Below are positions 13,350 through 25,739 of a stretch of 64,000 nucleotides of DNA, one piece after another. Within the stretch, counting starts at the first letter, position 1, and each line of letters opens with the position of its first letter. The translations under genes and the position numbers were made by a program. Source of the stretch: Urechis unicinctus (taxonomy: Eukaryota; Annelida; Polychaeta; Xenopneusta; Urechidae). The notes below the pieces were generated by a model, which did no database searches, was not told the origin of the DNA, and saw only the letters and a list, made by a program, of their open reading frames with translations. The DNA lies in assembly GCA_034190875.2 (NCBI GenBank), contig CM067356.1, positions 50,727,263 through 50,791,262 on the forward strand. The letters are read 5' to 3'.

Positions 13350-14420
13350 ACATATTATATCACACATAGTTACAGTTGCAAACTCATAATACTTAATTTG
13401 TCGGAAATACCTTATTTCCAAGGCATATAAATTCCAATAACCATAAAAGTAATTTCGCATTCGAGTGAGCATCTCCTCTAACATTTCCGATGGGTGCTGA
13501 TGTTAACATTTGCATGCATAGTGGTGGTTGCAAACATCCTTAACACTGGGGGAGCCAAACAATTTGCCAATATCCGGATTTAAGAGGCTTGGAAGCATCA
13601 GACAAACCAATTTATTGCGTGGAGATTTATTTGAGCCTCTCAATGACATCGAATATGCAGGTCCCATTCTTGCAAATTTGGAAGGTTGTGCAATACATGC
13701 ACGAGTGCTACCTAAATCTTCTATACAAAATTAAGTTACTGCGGATCATCAAGATAATGCTTTTGAGACATTATTTGAAGAAGCTTGTCTTACAGGTTGC
13801 AACGAACTAGTACAAAGCAATTTCCGTTATACCTTTTTTCTTCTCGTGAAGCAACAGTAATTGATTTGCCACTAACGTTTGAGCATGTTGACTCTCCTTT
13901 ACACCACCTATAGCTGCAGGGGATTTCTCATGCTAAGCGAGATTAACGTAGATTTGCTCCAGAATAGGTTCAAATGGAAGATATATACGCGAGAGTAGCG
14001 TCGATACTGAGATATTTTTACAATAAGTAAACAGTAGTCTAGACGCACATCAGGTGCAGTCTAATTTGCAGCAGATGGTACGGTAGTCTAGACGCACATC
14101 AGGTGCAGTCAATTTGCAGCAGATGGTAACATGTTTACTTTATGCCTTCTATATCCACAATATGACAAATATTTTGGTATGCGTATGGTGTACAGTTGTT
14201 CCAATTATAATGTCAAATTTATTTTCTTGATCATTATGTATTTTAGCCAAATTGTCAATACATATACAACAAATATATGCAGAGTTAATAATTGTCAACA
14301 AATACACAATTATATTCGATGTTGTGATGTAGGTCGTCAACACGATGGCAGTCGCTCATATTTACTGGCCTACAACATTAAATAATATTGAAACACACAA
14401 GCACAATTGTATCTCACAAT
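13350..14420 (+). repeat. Module Y, copy 2, with a 49-bp tandem duplication
   Basis: Matches 1,900-2,760 (+) and 22,560-21,080 (-). At 14,033-14,129 a unit of about 49 bp (tagtctagacgcacatcagg and following) occurs twice in a row; the other copies have it once. No protein-coding signal. Confidence 0.75.
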
Positions 14421-14428
14421 TTCAAACC

Positions 14429-14980
14429 TTAATGATATATATTCTCGAAGTTTAGGTGGAAAAAGAAACTGTCCCCATCATATTGAGTACTGATTCGTGC
14501 CGTAGAAGTCGTTATGACTATTTGCATTGATCTTTCATAACGGCCGTATAATGTAAGCATTCCGGTAAGCTCAGGCGCATGGTTCCCAATGCCAAGTTTC
14601 TGATAGCCGCTTGGCACTTGGAAGCTGGGCATCAATAATGGAGCGCCTTCGTTGGTAAGCTGTTTGCTATAACTGTACAAGATCCACAGACTATGCACAA
14701 GTATAAAAATACCCTCTTTGATATTGTCAGGCTGGGTGTATATTAGTTGTAGTTCATATTGAGGTTGACTTCATAAGATATCAACGACGAAATCGAGGCC
14801 AATAGTAAACTTCGTGTAAAAATGCATGTTCTCGCCAGGTAAGCCAATAGCTGTGTTAAAATTCAGCTGCGTGCCAATCTTGCCTCTTTTCTCTTGACAT
14901 GGATATAAAAATAAATTTCTAAGATTAATTAAAAGCAATGATTTCAAAATTAGGGAATAACACATTAAACTGAACACAAC
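14429..14980 (-). pseudogene. Unrecognised open frame broken by one stop (possible gene fragment)
   Basis: On the minus strand one reading frame stays open from about 14,977 to 14,429, roughly 180 codons, with a single TGA near 14,771. That is long for this AT-rich DNA. The composition looks protein-like (for example GAPLLMPSFQVPSGYQKL and STQYDGDSFFFHLNFE), but I recognise no domain. It lies between modules Y and Z and has no partner copy that I could find in the window. It could be an exon remnant of a host or transposon gene, or chance. Confidence 0.25.
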
Positions 14981-15019
14981 TCATTGAATCGTGTTCGGCT
15001 TTCGCGTGGTATTTGCATC

Positions 15020-16385
15020 ATGCCAAAAGTCGATTTCCACTTGCCTGTGAAATTGATCTCGCTTGCAAATGATTGATAATGATAGAGTAGGTAGATGAAC
15101 GAGCGAGCGGAACGACACAGGCCACTAGCACTCGCATTCATCATCCACGCTTGATAGATGACAGACGTACAGACCCCATTCGACTACTGCCCTAATAGAA
15201 GTACAAGTTGAGGGCAGAGAAAGCGGAGATATATACATGAGATTGACATGTATAGAGCAGCAAAACACAAAGAACGAATCGATGGAGGTCAAGGTAATAT
15301 CACTGGATTAAACAAAGGTCAGATTAGCAGGATGAAATCAATCATTTTCTGTATATGAAGTTGATTTTAATTCATGGTAAGTCGTACGTATTTCCATAGA
15401 TTTATCTTACAGAATCTGTAGGTTAGGCTATGGAAAGGTTTTTGTGAATGTCACTGGTAAAGACGTATCCCCGTTTCAAGTCATATTTAACTGAAGGACG
15501 GCAGTACACAGCCGACGAAAGTTACCCCCGGGACGATAAAACATATCTGATTACAGATAGAGATATATCACACGACAGTGCATGTTATCTGGTAATCTAA
15601 GTGGGAGCCAACAAGTTCTTAGTCAAGAGCGAGTGACTCGTGTGGGATAAATGAAGGCACTGGATGACATCCTCAGAGGTCTTTTTCTCGAGAGAATGAG
15701 GGTTGGTGTATGGTTGTAAATAAATGGTTTTCGGAGGATAAATTTCGCAGCTTGAAAAGGTGAGTCAGAATGATATTGAATAGAATCGAAGGCAATTCAG
15801 GCCATGTTGGTTCCAACATAAAACTACAGCTTTCATTACACTTCATTCATTACATTTATAGCAAACGGTTTTATGTTGTTTTAGTATAACTGACGAATAG
15901 CTTGTGGTGACTGGACATACTTTAATATTTCCTTCAACATAAGAAGATCCAATGTTGAATTTGTAAACCTACTTACTATATTTGTCAGGTCAAGCAAGGT
16001 AGACATGATCGCTAAAACATCTCTTTCAAATGACAAATGGTCGTTACAGGGAAGCCTCAAGACACGGTGGGCGGCCGATCAATGCTTTAGCACTATGTTT
16101 TAAGAAAATCCCTTTTTCTTTTAGCAATCTCGAGCGTTTGTCAAGTCCTGTAAAACCATTTCATGTTCGTGTTTGATTCTATAACAATTCTTCACTGGGC
16201 ATTAGGAGTAAAGATCACATGCTGACCACACTTACTAGTGTGGACTCAAGGTTGCTTTTTATAGTAGCCATGCGTTCATCATATTTCTTTACAAAGTAGG
16301 GCTACGAAAACAACAACAATAACATTTAGTGAATTATATAGATTGTGCATTTGATATTCTAAATAATCCCTATGCGTGACAAGCA
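15020..16385 (+). repeat. Module Z, copy 2
   Basis: Reads as the reverse complement of 29,950 down to 28,390, including the tracts 'gagcgagcggaacgacacag' near 15,099 and 'cagatagagatatatcacac' near 15,555. Its 3' half also matches 2,830-3,384 (+). It continues directly into module A. No coding evidence. Confidence 0.8.
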
Positions 16386-17035
16386 TCCATATAGCAGATA
16401 ACTGCATTCGGATTTGAAAAATCATGACTGGGACGAAAAAGACGAGATCATTGATATTCAAATGTCTGCTCTCGGCATTACTTTGTCATCACTGCTGACA
16501 TCAATATCACGTAACTGCTTTAACTTGGCATTATGAAGGTAAATAGATCCATGACAGGTTTTAACGACCCAATTTTGATGCCATTATTTGACCATTGAGC
16601 GGGGCTGTCACGAATCGATTGTCGTTATGGCAGATTGATGGCGTCGTTGCCTGAACATGTCCAGTAGTTGGATGTGGTTTCAGTGTCAAATGCTGATGCG
16701 AGTTCCCGGTGATATTCCCCTTGAGAACCACAGATAACACAGTTATCTTGTAATCAAGGTGTATCACCACTATACACCGCAGCGCAAAACAGGAAGACAT
16801 CCATTCGAAAAGTGATTGCGCCACCATGTCATCACATTCACCCAGGAACACATGCACCAATTAGAAATGCTTATAAATGATACTCTTGTTTTTGTGTCAG
16901 TCATTCTGAATGGATCCCATAGACAATGTTTACCAAAGCAGAATTTTGTGGGGTCTCTTTGTGATATCCATTTGCAATTTGCAGATAAGAAAGTTATTGA
17001 AGATAATCATGCACAAATAACATGACATGACTTTG
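16386..17035 (+). repeat. Module A, copy 3
   Basis: A full copy with the invariant core at 16,615-16,756. Outside the core it differs from copy 2 by scattered substitutions, for example cgactcgatt against cgaatcgatt just before the core. The antisense frame 16,561-16,860 is open for 99 codons. It ends at the TG microsatellite, not in module B. Confidence 0.85.
16615..16756 (+). other. 142-bp invariant core of module A (copy 3)
   Basis: Identical at all 142 positions to 3,590-3,731 and to the reverse complement of 63,648-63,789. It includes the GATAAC/GTTATC dyad with a 3-nt spacer. The identity ends sharply: the base after the core differs in copy 2. Confidence 0.6.
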
Positions 17036-17051
17036 ATGGCGTACATACTGA

Positions 17052-17218
<167 letters not shown>

Positions 17219-17580
17219 AATGGTTAAGTACCGCTAGTTCGGCCCGTTTATAGCCATTGGGTCAGCGGATTCCACACCCATGTCTGTTAAGGAAGTGCAA
17301 GATGTAGCCTGCTGTGCGATACCTTTTGGATGTGCCTTTTGGAAGTGAATATTCATCTAGGACTTTAACAGCGACATCAAAGGTGCCAATACCTGACGAT
17401 ATTAGGTACATTATAGAGCTACGCTGGCAATTTGATTTGTATGTTGGCACGCAGAATACCATTGACATCCACTATTCGTTTTACAAAGAAATGGCTCAAT
17501 GTCTACTTACATTACAAATGTCGTACGTAGCTAAGTAAAGAATTTTGACATATGATATCGGTTTCTAGATTCATTTAGAA
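17219..17580. other. Unassigned stretch with overlapping short frames
   Basis: Two overlapping frames are open here, 17,314-17,538 (+) and 17,262-17,468 (-), each about 70 codons. The minus frame has a protein-like composition (DEYSLPKGTSKRYRTAGY), but I know no family for it. I see no splice junctions that would make it an exon, so I record it only as a possible fragment. Confidence 0.2.
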
Positions 17581-17584
17581 ACTA

Positions 17585-17585
17585 T

Positions 17586-17661
<76 letters not shown>

Positions 17662-17780
17662 ATATATATATATATTATTTTTAGTTATAATATATAATAT
17701 ATATATATATCTATATATAGATATATATCTATATATATATATATATATATCTATATATATCTATATCTCTACTCTCTCTC
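17585..17780. repeat. (AT)n microsatellite with inverted-repeat arms
   Basis: About 180 bp of AT dinucleotides, interrupted by tatctatatatagata-type palindromes and ending in a short CT run. From 17,780 to 18,440 I see only AT-rich DNA with a small inverted repeat (catttgcggat near 17,805 against atccgcaaatg near 17,940) and no gene. Confidence 0.9.
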
Positions 17781-18446
17781 TCTCTAGGGTTCTGGCCCAT
17801 TTGCGGATCAGTGTTGCATCGTAATTATACTAATCGATTTTAATTTATTTCTACTTTGTGCTACAATACCAAAAATTGGCATGGTCATTTTGGCAAATCC
17901 CTAGCCTAACTTTGTAAACATAAGATCTTAATGAAAAGCATCCGCAAATGGTTCTGACACAAATGTAGATTAAGATATCATTGCCAAAAATTCAACAGAT
18001 ATTTATATATTTCATTATGTCAACCTAATGTGCGAAAATTTGTGCCGCAGTGCCAAATTCTAAGCAGCACAGAGAAAACATATAGAAAAGAAATATTCTG
18101 CAGAAGGTTCTGAACCTTTGTGGGGATGGATAAAACCAAATTACAAAAAAGAATCACATCATGATTATTCTAATTGACATTTTTTTCGTGCAACAAAACC
18201 AACAAACATTCTGTGCAACTCTCATCCAGAGATGAAAGCTATCATGTCAAATACAAACACAACTTAGTATGAAAAAAAGAATCGTAAAAAGTAATAGAAA
18301 TCAAAATCAATATGAAATCCAACACCAGAATATATCATCACCGACAAGACGCAGAGGAAGCAAAGTCCACCTTAAAGTGATATTAGAATGTCCGGTGTCC
18401 GCATTTCTATGCTAGATGTTAATGGAAGCAATTTACTAGCTGGCAT

Positions 18447-18880
18447 TTAATCCGCAAGGTGTTGTCTGGGGTAGACATAGCTTTGATTGCAGGGATAGTG
18501 TGCTGTTAGCAGGGTCTTGACAAACGCGACGGCAAATACTCCACAATCGCTGACGTCGGTCTGACGGTGTACATTCATTACAGGAATTGTTAAATCCTTG
18601 ACACTGACGTTCACGTACTTGGCAATCAAATCCACGGTACGGTTGGAGGGCTTCCTACACAAAAAAGACATACGCGCCAACAGTATTCTGAGGGTGGCCA
18701 ATGTTTAAGATTGTCATCCAGTGTTTTTTTGTCTACAAGCAAAATGTGGTCAAATTCGCCTGTTGGAACATCCCAGGTATTACTCTTGAGTGTCGTGTGG
18801 TCCAAAAACAAACCGAAAGTGATCTTTAAGCAAAATTTTGTAGGCATCATGCACGTGTATGCCCGTTAACCAGCCAGTTG
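18447..18880 (-). pseudogene. Ulp1/C48-type cysteine protease region of a KRBA2-like element
   Basis: Two overlapping minus frames (18,626-18,850 and 18,447-18,701) together resemble the C48 (Ulp1/SENP-like) domain found at the end of some KRBA2/Ginger-type transposon proteins. The upstream part has a WL-x-IHVHDA-like segment. The downstream part has VHRQTDVSDCGVFAVAF, which holds the conserved Gln and the catalytic Asp-Cys-Gly. The catalytic His segment (usually HW) is not evident and the frame shifts near 18,700, so no active protease is expected. It lies about 0.7 kb downstream of the integrase fragment on the same strand. In active C48 enzymes this domain cleaves ubiquitin-like proteins; its role in transposons is unclear. 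Confidence 0.65.
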
Positions 18881-19559
18881 GACGTTTCAGACATCGGGTC
18901 ACTCTTTCTGACAGCTTGGTGGTTGGGCGTGAAGAATCGTTGTTAATTATTTCCTTATTTCTACAGCTCAGGCACCAAACTCCCTGAACACTCCATCAGA
19001 TCTCCTGCTCTATACTTACTGTTCAGAATTCCGTGTCTGCAGGCTAGTGTTCAAGACATGACCTTCTGACTAAGGCAGGCGGGGAAAATCCGTAGATGCA
19101 CGATCAATCTTTAGTATAGCTACTGCCACAGTGTCACCCAAATTAAACTCGTGTACTGGAGTGCGTTTCTGCCGGTTATAGTGGTCAGCCATTTTGCTGA
19201 CAGTCTTGTAAATACAGTCACGGGCCTAGTCTCTGAAACTCTCATGCTTCATTTTTTGGGGTATTGACGAGTCGGAATCGTCTACTGAAGGTCGCTTTTG
19301 GCTGGCTGATTTTGCTGGTGCGTAATTTGGAGTTGAACTTGAATAATTTTCTAAAGAAATATTATCATTTGAAGTTTCTATGGAAATGTCATTCAGTTCC
19401 GCTGTAGGTTTCCGAACACTGTCTGGGCTTACAATGTGCTTTTGATTTTACAAATCTTTCTCGTCAACAACGTGGATCTTGGCCCCAGTAACCATGCAAT
19501 ACTTGGGTTCCTGGCCAAATACTAACATGTATGGGAGGTCACCGGTTGTATCAGAGAGC
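18881..19559 (-). pseudogene. Linker between integrase and protease of the KRBA2-like element
   Basis: Minus-strand frames give MLVFGQEPKYC and VTGAKIHVVDEKDL between about 19,530 and 19,445. These fit the region after the integrase core in KRBA2-like proteins. The rest, down to 18,881, is Ser/Asn-rich and interrupted. It is consistent with one original long ORF from 20,536 to 18,449, about 690 codons, now broken by stops and shifts. Confidence 0.5.
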
Positions 19560-20536
19560 TGAGGTCAATATCACATTCTGTTATTGTCAATGACACGGTT
19601 GCCACGCTCCACAAGACCCTGTGAATGGGAGCGTCGAGGTCAACCTCTTACAAGCGTGACATCATTACCCCAAATCTCAAAGAGGGAATGCAAAAGGTGA
19701 TTTACAAATTCGCGTCCATTGTCTGAGTGAAAAATCCGCGGTGGACCCAGACATGCCAGTATATCTTGTTCGGTCATTTGAGCAACTTCATGGGCTGTTT
19801 TCTTCTTTAAAAGAATGAGTATTATGAAATTTGTGAAGTGATCCACAAAATGGCCAATGTAATTGAATTCCAGGTCAAGCATGTGCCGCATATCAATCAA
19901 ATCAATTTGCACTCGTCCTAAGAACTTGTTGCAAATGATGGGCTTCAGTGGTGGTCGGAGAGTTTGTGACTGAGTCAACTGGCATTTCGGGCACTGTTTG
20001 CAAAACTCCGGTATGTACCTTCGTGTGATCCCGTAGTAGTGATTCAACACTTGACAACTGAAACATCGGCATCATGTATTTAGCGGGGTAAAATTTGCAA
20101 AAGAAATCAAGAACTTTTAGTGAAATTATCAAGGTATCGTATTATCGTTAAGTGCAGCAACAAATAGAATACTAGCATAATGAGAACATTTCTTGTATCC
20201 AGCATGGTCCATTTCGGTCTCGTGAACAGTTTTCACTACATCAAAAATGGTTTAAGTGGAAACAACTCTTAAGAATTTCTGGTGCTCACCATTAGCTGCT
20301 TTTTTAACAGGAACAACCTGTGTATCTCTTACGCCTAGAGCTGGCAAATCCATTCAGTCAAATGTCTTGGATTTAACGTATTATCGCAAACGTGGATTGA
20401 CTTCTTCAGCTGGGTTTTTAAGATGATGCACAATGTCTTTATATTTCCCGCCAGTGATCACTGGTGTTCTTTTACTCTCAAGAAGCTTCTGAACGTGTTC
20501 ATCTAAGATGATACGCCGGCGTTTTCCGTCAGCCAT
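19560..20536 (-). pseudogene. KRBA2-like transposon integrase, decayed
   Basis: From an ATG at 20,536 one minus frame runs with several stops through an N-terminal region (MADGKRRRIILDEHV; MDLPALGVRD) resembling KRBA2-like proteins. An integrase follows: HYYGITRR, then a CPKC zinc-binding pair, VQIDLIDM with the first catalytic Asp, and HSDNGREFVN with the second. After a TGA at 19,640-19,642 the same frame continues to GLVERGNR, which holds the catalytic Glu. That TGA sits where an Arg CGA would fit, so it looks like C-to-T decay at a CpG. About 110 bp before HYYG looks inserted or intronic. The family uses a retrovirus-type DDE integrase core for DNA joining. I found no terminal repeats, and this copy is dead. 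Confidence 0.8.
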
Positions 20537-20715
20537 ATTTTTCTTTTTGCGTTTTCAGAGGTTAGTTTGACTGAAAGGTAATCTTTATTGACAATGCTTA
20601 TTTTCAGAATCTCCACGGTAAGAAAGATTTTGTGACATGTGATTGCATTGTCTCGTTTTTCCTATAGCATTCAAGTCATTTCGCAGATGGGTCAGATCAC
20701 CATTCTTCTTTACAT

Positions 20716-20995
<280 letters not shown>

Positions 20996-21079
20996 ATAAA
21001 TACATCTATATGCATACATGTACACATAATTTATATATATACATTCCTATTAATGTAAATTAGGACAATATCATAAGAA

Positions 21080-21560
21080 TTGACAATGAAAGTTGAAAGT
21101 CTTAAATGACTTCTCAGCATTGTACTGATAAGTTGTGTTTCATTTTCCCCTTTTTGATGTTATAAGGATAACTAATGGTATAGCATGTATGACAATACAT
21201 TTACTAACATCACAATAACCATTACGATTGCGAAAGTCTTGAACATTATTGCGTATTGTTGATAATTTCAGCCTGCATTGATTTGTTATAAATGTATTGA
21301 CATTTTGGCTAACATTCATAATGACCATGGAAATAAATCTGACATTATAACTGGAGCAACTGTGCGCCAAATGGATGCAAAACAAATATATTTCATATTG
21401 TGGATTATTAAGGCATAAAATAAGCATGTTATGATCATCTGAGGCGCGGTGACTGCACCCGATGTGCGTCTGGGCTATCCTTTTATTATTGTGAAAATAA
21501 CTTAGTTGCGGTGCTACCCTCGCCCATATATCTTTCATTTGAACCAATTCTGTAACAAAT
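21080..21560 (-). repeat. Module B/Y shared fragment
   Basis: Same orientation as 59,530-60,120 (the right-arm B copy) and reverse complement of about 6,430-5,870. The part 21,210-21,440 is also the reverse complement of 14,150-14,370. It carries 'actgctcagcattgt'-type and 'gatgtgcgtctgg' landmarks. The 135-codon frame at 21,140-21,547 (-) is not kept in the partner copies. Confidence 0.65.
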
Positions 21561-22870
21561 CTGCGTTACATCTCGCTTAGCATGCGTCTGCAGCTTCAGA
21601 TAATGTAGAGGTGAGCCAACATACTTAAACGTTAGTAATTAATCACTCACTGTGGCTTCACGGGAAGATACAAAGGTATAACTGAAGCCAAGCTTCTTCA
21701 AATGTTGTTGAAGTATTTTTTTCTTGACGATCCGCGGTAACTTCATTTTGTACAAATACTCATGTTTTGAAGATTTAGGTAGCACTCAGGCATGTATTAC
21801 ACGACCGTCCAAGATCTGTAATTGCATTCCGAAGTGTAGCGATTGAATAACTGGATTACATCCTTGGCTACCATAGCAATTGCCAGATTTGCAAGTATAC
21901 GACCTGCATAATTGATGTCCTTGAGAGGGCCTTGAAACAAATATAAATCTTTGCAATCTACAAAAATGGCCAGCGTCTTAAGGGTGACACAGAAGTCCTT
22001 GTCAAGTTGTAAGATATTTATTGATGACAGGAACAAATTATTCACTCAACAACTTAAGGATTCCTCGTCAGGTCTAGAACTCAACGAAGTCCAAATCAAT
22101 CACCAAGCAATAAATCGGTTTGTCTGATCCTTGCAAGCTCCTTAATCCCGGAAATTGGCAAATTGTTTGACTCCCCCAGTGTTCAGGATTTTTACAACCA
22201 CCACTATGCGGGCAAATTACATCATTAACACCAAATGGAACCGTTAGAGATAATGCTCAATCGATAGGAGAAATGCTTATATGGTCATTTGAATATGCCT
22301 GGGAAATAAGGTATTTCCGATAAAGGAAGTATCATCAGTGTGCCGATTAATGTATATGAAATCACTGCTACAAACAACGCCTTAGAAGCGGTTGCCCCAC
22401 GAAGCATTACAAAAACTGCATTAGACGCGTTTACGTATGGTACTGAACAATTAACAAGAAAATGCCATGGGGGATTATAAGCAGTACAATGTGATTGAAA
22501 TGTTGACCAATGCACTTGCATACAAATATTTTACATGGCAACAATATATATCTATGACTTAAACTTGATGGCCGAGAATGCTACATGAACAAATGTGTTT
22601 ATTGCGCACACCACTGCACTGAATGCACTGTGCTATCATTCATTATGTATGCACCTAAGATTATCATTTCATGTTCCCCGACACAATTTTATATATCCGT
22701 TCTTGGCGAGCGTCAAGGGTTCCGACTCGTTAACATCCTTGTAGCCTACTACACATCTTGCAGCTGTATCTAAACGATAATCCTTGAAAACAGTTTTAAT
22801 CCTTAATGGATAGCTTTCACAGGGTTCACGAAACAATAAATCATAAATATATTATTTATGTACAAAGGGG
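21560..22870 (-). repeat. Module Y, copy 3 (inverted)
   Basis: Reverse complement of 1,500-2,760 and of 13,350-14,000. Landmarks are the ggaaattggcaaattgtttg tract near 22,150 and the tgcagctgtatc tract near 22,760. It holds short frames only. Confidence 0.75.
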
Positions 22871-23044
22871 GATATGTAATGGTTACATATGTACCGACCA
22901 ACTTCGGCAGGCGAGAGTTGTGTTCACCAAACCATGAAGTTCAAATTATACAAATTGTTGAACACTTCTCATATCTTTAACCATGGCGACAATTGTCAAA
23001 TCCGTACAAAAGCACATATACTACACAAGTGGCAAATCACAAAT

Positions 23045-23530
23045 GGCAAATCACCATTATCATCATCATCTTCATAATTTTCATCATAATATTCTTCATC
23101 ATCCTAATTATGAACATGCGATATGCAGGGAACGTTACTTGCCATGGAAATAAATCCTTTTGTGCGGTAGAGAGTAATTTGAGGATGATGACGACAGATC
23201 ATAATATAGCTGGTCAAGATCAGTAACAGTAACTAACTGATGCGATGATGATGATGCTGATCAATATGATGATGAGTATGATGATAATGATGATGATGAT
23301 CAATATGATGATGAGGATGATGATAATGATGATGATGATCAATATGATGATGATGATGATAATGATGATGATCAATATGATGATGATGGTGCTACTAATA
23401 GAGTATAGAAGCATCACGATTAAAACCTTCGAATAATTCCTGTGATAAGGATGAATGTGATGGTAATATTTTGATGACAATAATGAGAAAAATGATGATG
23501 AACATGATAATAATGATTGCAGTGTGATAG
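23045..23530. repeat. (GAT)n/(ATC)n trinucleotide region
   Basis: ATC/TCA repeats (23,050-23,110) and, after a gap, a long imperfect GAT array with recurring 'gatgatgatcaatatgatga' units of about 33 bp (23,245-23,390). More dispersed GAT repeats follow to 23,530. Poly-Met and poly-Ile frames are artefacts. Confidence 0.93.
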
Positions 23531-24269
23531 TTATCACATGGTCACATGCGCGATATGGGGGATTACTTGAGGACGCTGAGTGTCTGAGTGTTTTCCCCAT
23601 ATCATTTACGTGACCATGCAATAACATACTAATCGCGATCGCACCTACACGCATTGATTAACCGAGACTCTACGTTGAATTGATCTCCTAGATTTTTAAG
23701 CTACTGTTAAGAAAATTTGGACTGTGGCTGGGTCACTAGGAGGTTAATGCTGTTTTTATTTGATTTAACCAAGGAGGGAAATATCAAACTGTGTCGGGGA
23801 GCAGTGGACGACATTCACACGTGTATCTATAATAAATGACCGGACACAGTTAGCAAATCGCATTCAGTGACATGGTATGCGCATTTGTTTTGTTTTTTAT
23901 TCTATTGCATAATCAGAATACAGCATTTTCAGTCATCATGTCAAACTCAATCATAGAATTTGCTGCGATGTGCAGATTTATATGAGAATAACTTGATATA
24001 CATTTGCGGGAATACTCAAATGGGTACGTATCGGGGTATCGGTACCTTAAGCGGTCTTTGTGGTGTAAATACATTCTTGTAATTTTATTGTTGTTTGTAA
24101 CGGATTATTGGTAACATCAGAGAAATGCACTATTTTGTACACTTACGATGATAAAAGATTTAACATAACAAACTTATATTGAATATCGATAATAGATATA
24201 TCCAGATTTTATATTGTTAATGTAATGAATTCGACTTGAAATATTAGGCTAAATTGTGTTTTTCAAAGA
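23531..24269. repeat. Mostly unassigned DNA with a module Y fragment
   Basis: Only 23,810-23,990 matches another part of the window, namely 1,750-1,920 (+), the 5' part of module Y. The rest of this stretch shows no repeat partner and no gene that I can support. Confidence 0.45.
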
Positions 24270-25600
24270 CACTTAGTAAATTATTTGAGCTTGAGTGAAA
24301 AGTTCAGATAATCTCATCGTCAAATTACTTTGATCGCCTGCATTAACCAGCAATTATTTGCAAAAACTTTTAAACTTATGCTAGTTCCTTGGAAATGCTA
24401 TTTTAGAACAACCGAAGCCGCTAATGTGTCTAGTTGAATTCACAAGCATTATTTTTTCGTCTCGTCTTCAGTAATTATTTATGATTGTTATAATTTTACT
24501 TTTATTGCTATGAGATCAATAGTTATCTGGTCAAATAACAAATTCATGCTGAAAAAACGCGGTTGCATATATGGTTAACAAAAGTAAGGTATTCGTTGAT
24601 GAGTAAACAATCCACACTGCAATCAGCGAATAATCACATACATCATACATTTAATGATGCACAAATATTATGATTGACTTAACTGCTACTCATGGCATTC
24701 TGTGAACGGTTATTGGGGGACGTATTTGAATATTATGTAAGGCGGAAAAAAAGAAAAATAGTTTTTGCTATAGAGGGCCATACATTTGGAATCTCTATAT
24801 CATGCCTCAGTTTGATAAAATTGCGAGATATTATTTATTTTCTTTTCACGATCGCTTCAAATATTTGTATTTTAATGGTTGATCAGAAGTCTTATGTTGT
24901 TCTTAAGAATATCACTATTATCTTAATTGCACACAATTATGTATATATTTCTATTCTGCACGTAACTAAAGTATATATCGGCTGTAAATAATGAAGTGGG
25001 TATATAATTCATTTTGGTATTCAACTCCCATTTGTCTTCACATGTATATACTATGTGGCTTTATTGATGCGACGATGCGTTTGGCTGGAAACAATAAATT
25101 TTCTTCATCTTAGCAAATGGAATATGTCATATTGTAAGTGAACGTGATGAAAAGAAAATCATATGGATGATCTAGTTGGCTCGAGTAATCAAGTCTATTG
25201 TGAATATATTCAGTAACCCAGTGATATTTGCTTATTAAGCGCTTGATGCCCGACGAGTTGGGGTGAGAGGAATATGTTATATTATAACTGAACGTGATGA
25301 AAAAGCAATTATATAGTTGATCTAGTTGCCTCAAGCATTCACGTTTATCGTCGTCAGAGATCTTGTAAATATATTCAGAAACAAAGTGACATTTGCTTGG
25401 TTATTAAGCGCTTGATGCTCGACGTGTTGGGGTGAAAGGTGGTGCTTCTTCTCCGCAAAAGTTGGCCAAGTTTCGCTTAGCTTTTGTGGGATGTTTCTTC
25501 TCCTCTTTTGGGAGAGTTACCTATTCAAATGGTGAAGGTTGTGTATATCTTAACAACCCATACGGCGAAATATTCGACATAATTTATCTTCAGGAAAAGT
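24270..25600 (+). repeat. Module B fragments with a ~150-bp tandem duplication
   Basis: 24,270-24,720 matches the start of module B at 4,385-4,810 in the same orientation. 25,430-25,580 resembles 4,940-5,060. Between them, a unit ending in 'ttaagcgcttgatg' is present twice in tandem (about 25,128-25,270 and 25,281-25,440). The 99-codon frame at 24,692-24,991 (+) has no recognisable motif. Confidence 0.55.
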
Positions 25601-25739
25601 TTGCAACTGTAACTGTGTGCTATAATATGTGTGCCTATATCTGTTTCTGTATAAATACGTGCATGAGAGAAAGAGGAAGAAAAAAAGAGACATAGACATA
25701 GATTAAGGAGAATTAAATTAAACATGAATTGCAGATTAA

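Noticed and set aside
21140-21547. 135-codon minus frame
   Set aside because: The homologous copies at 5.9-6.4 kb and 59.5-60.1 kb do not keep it open.
23220-23654. 144-codon poly-Ile frame and matching poly-Met frame
   Set aside because: They arise from the GAT trinucleotide array.
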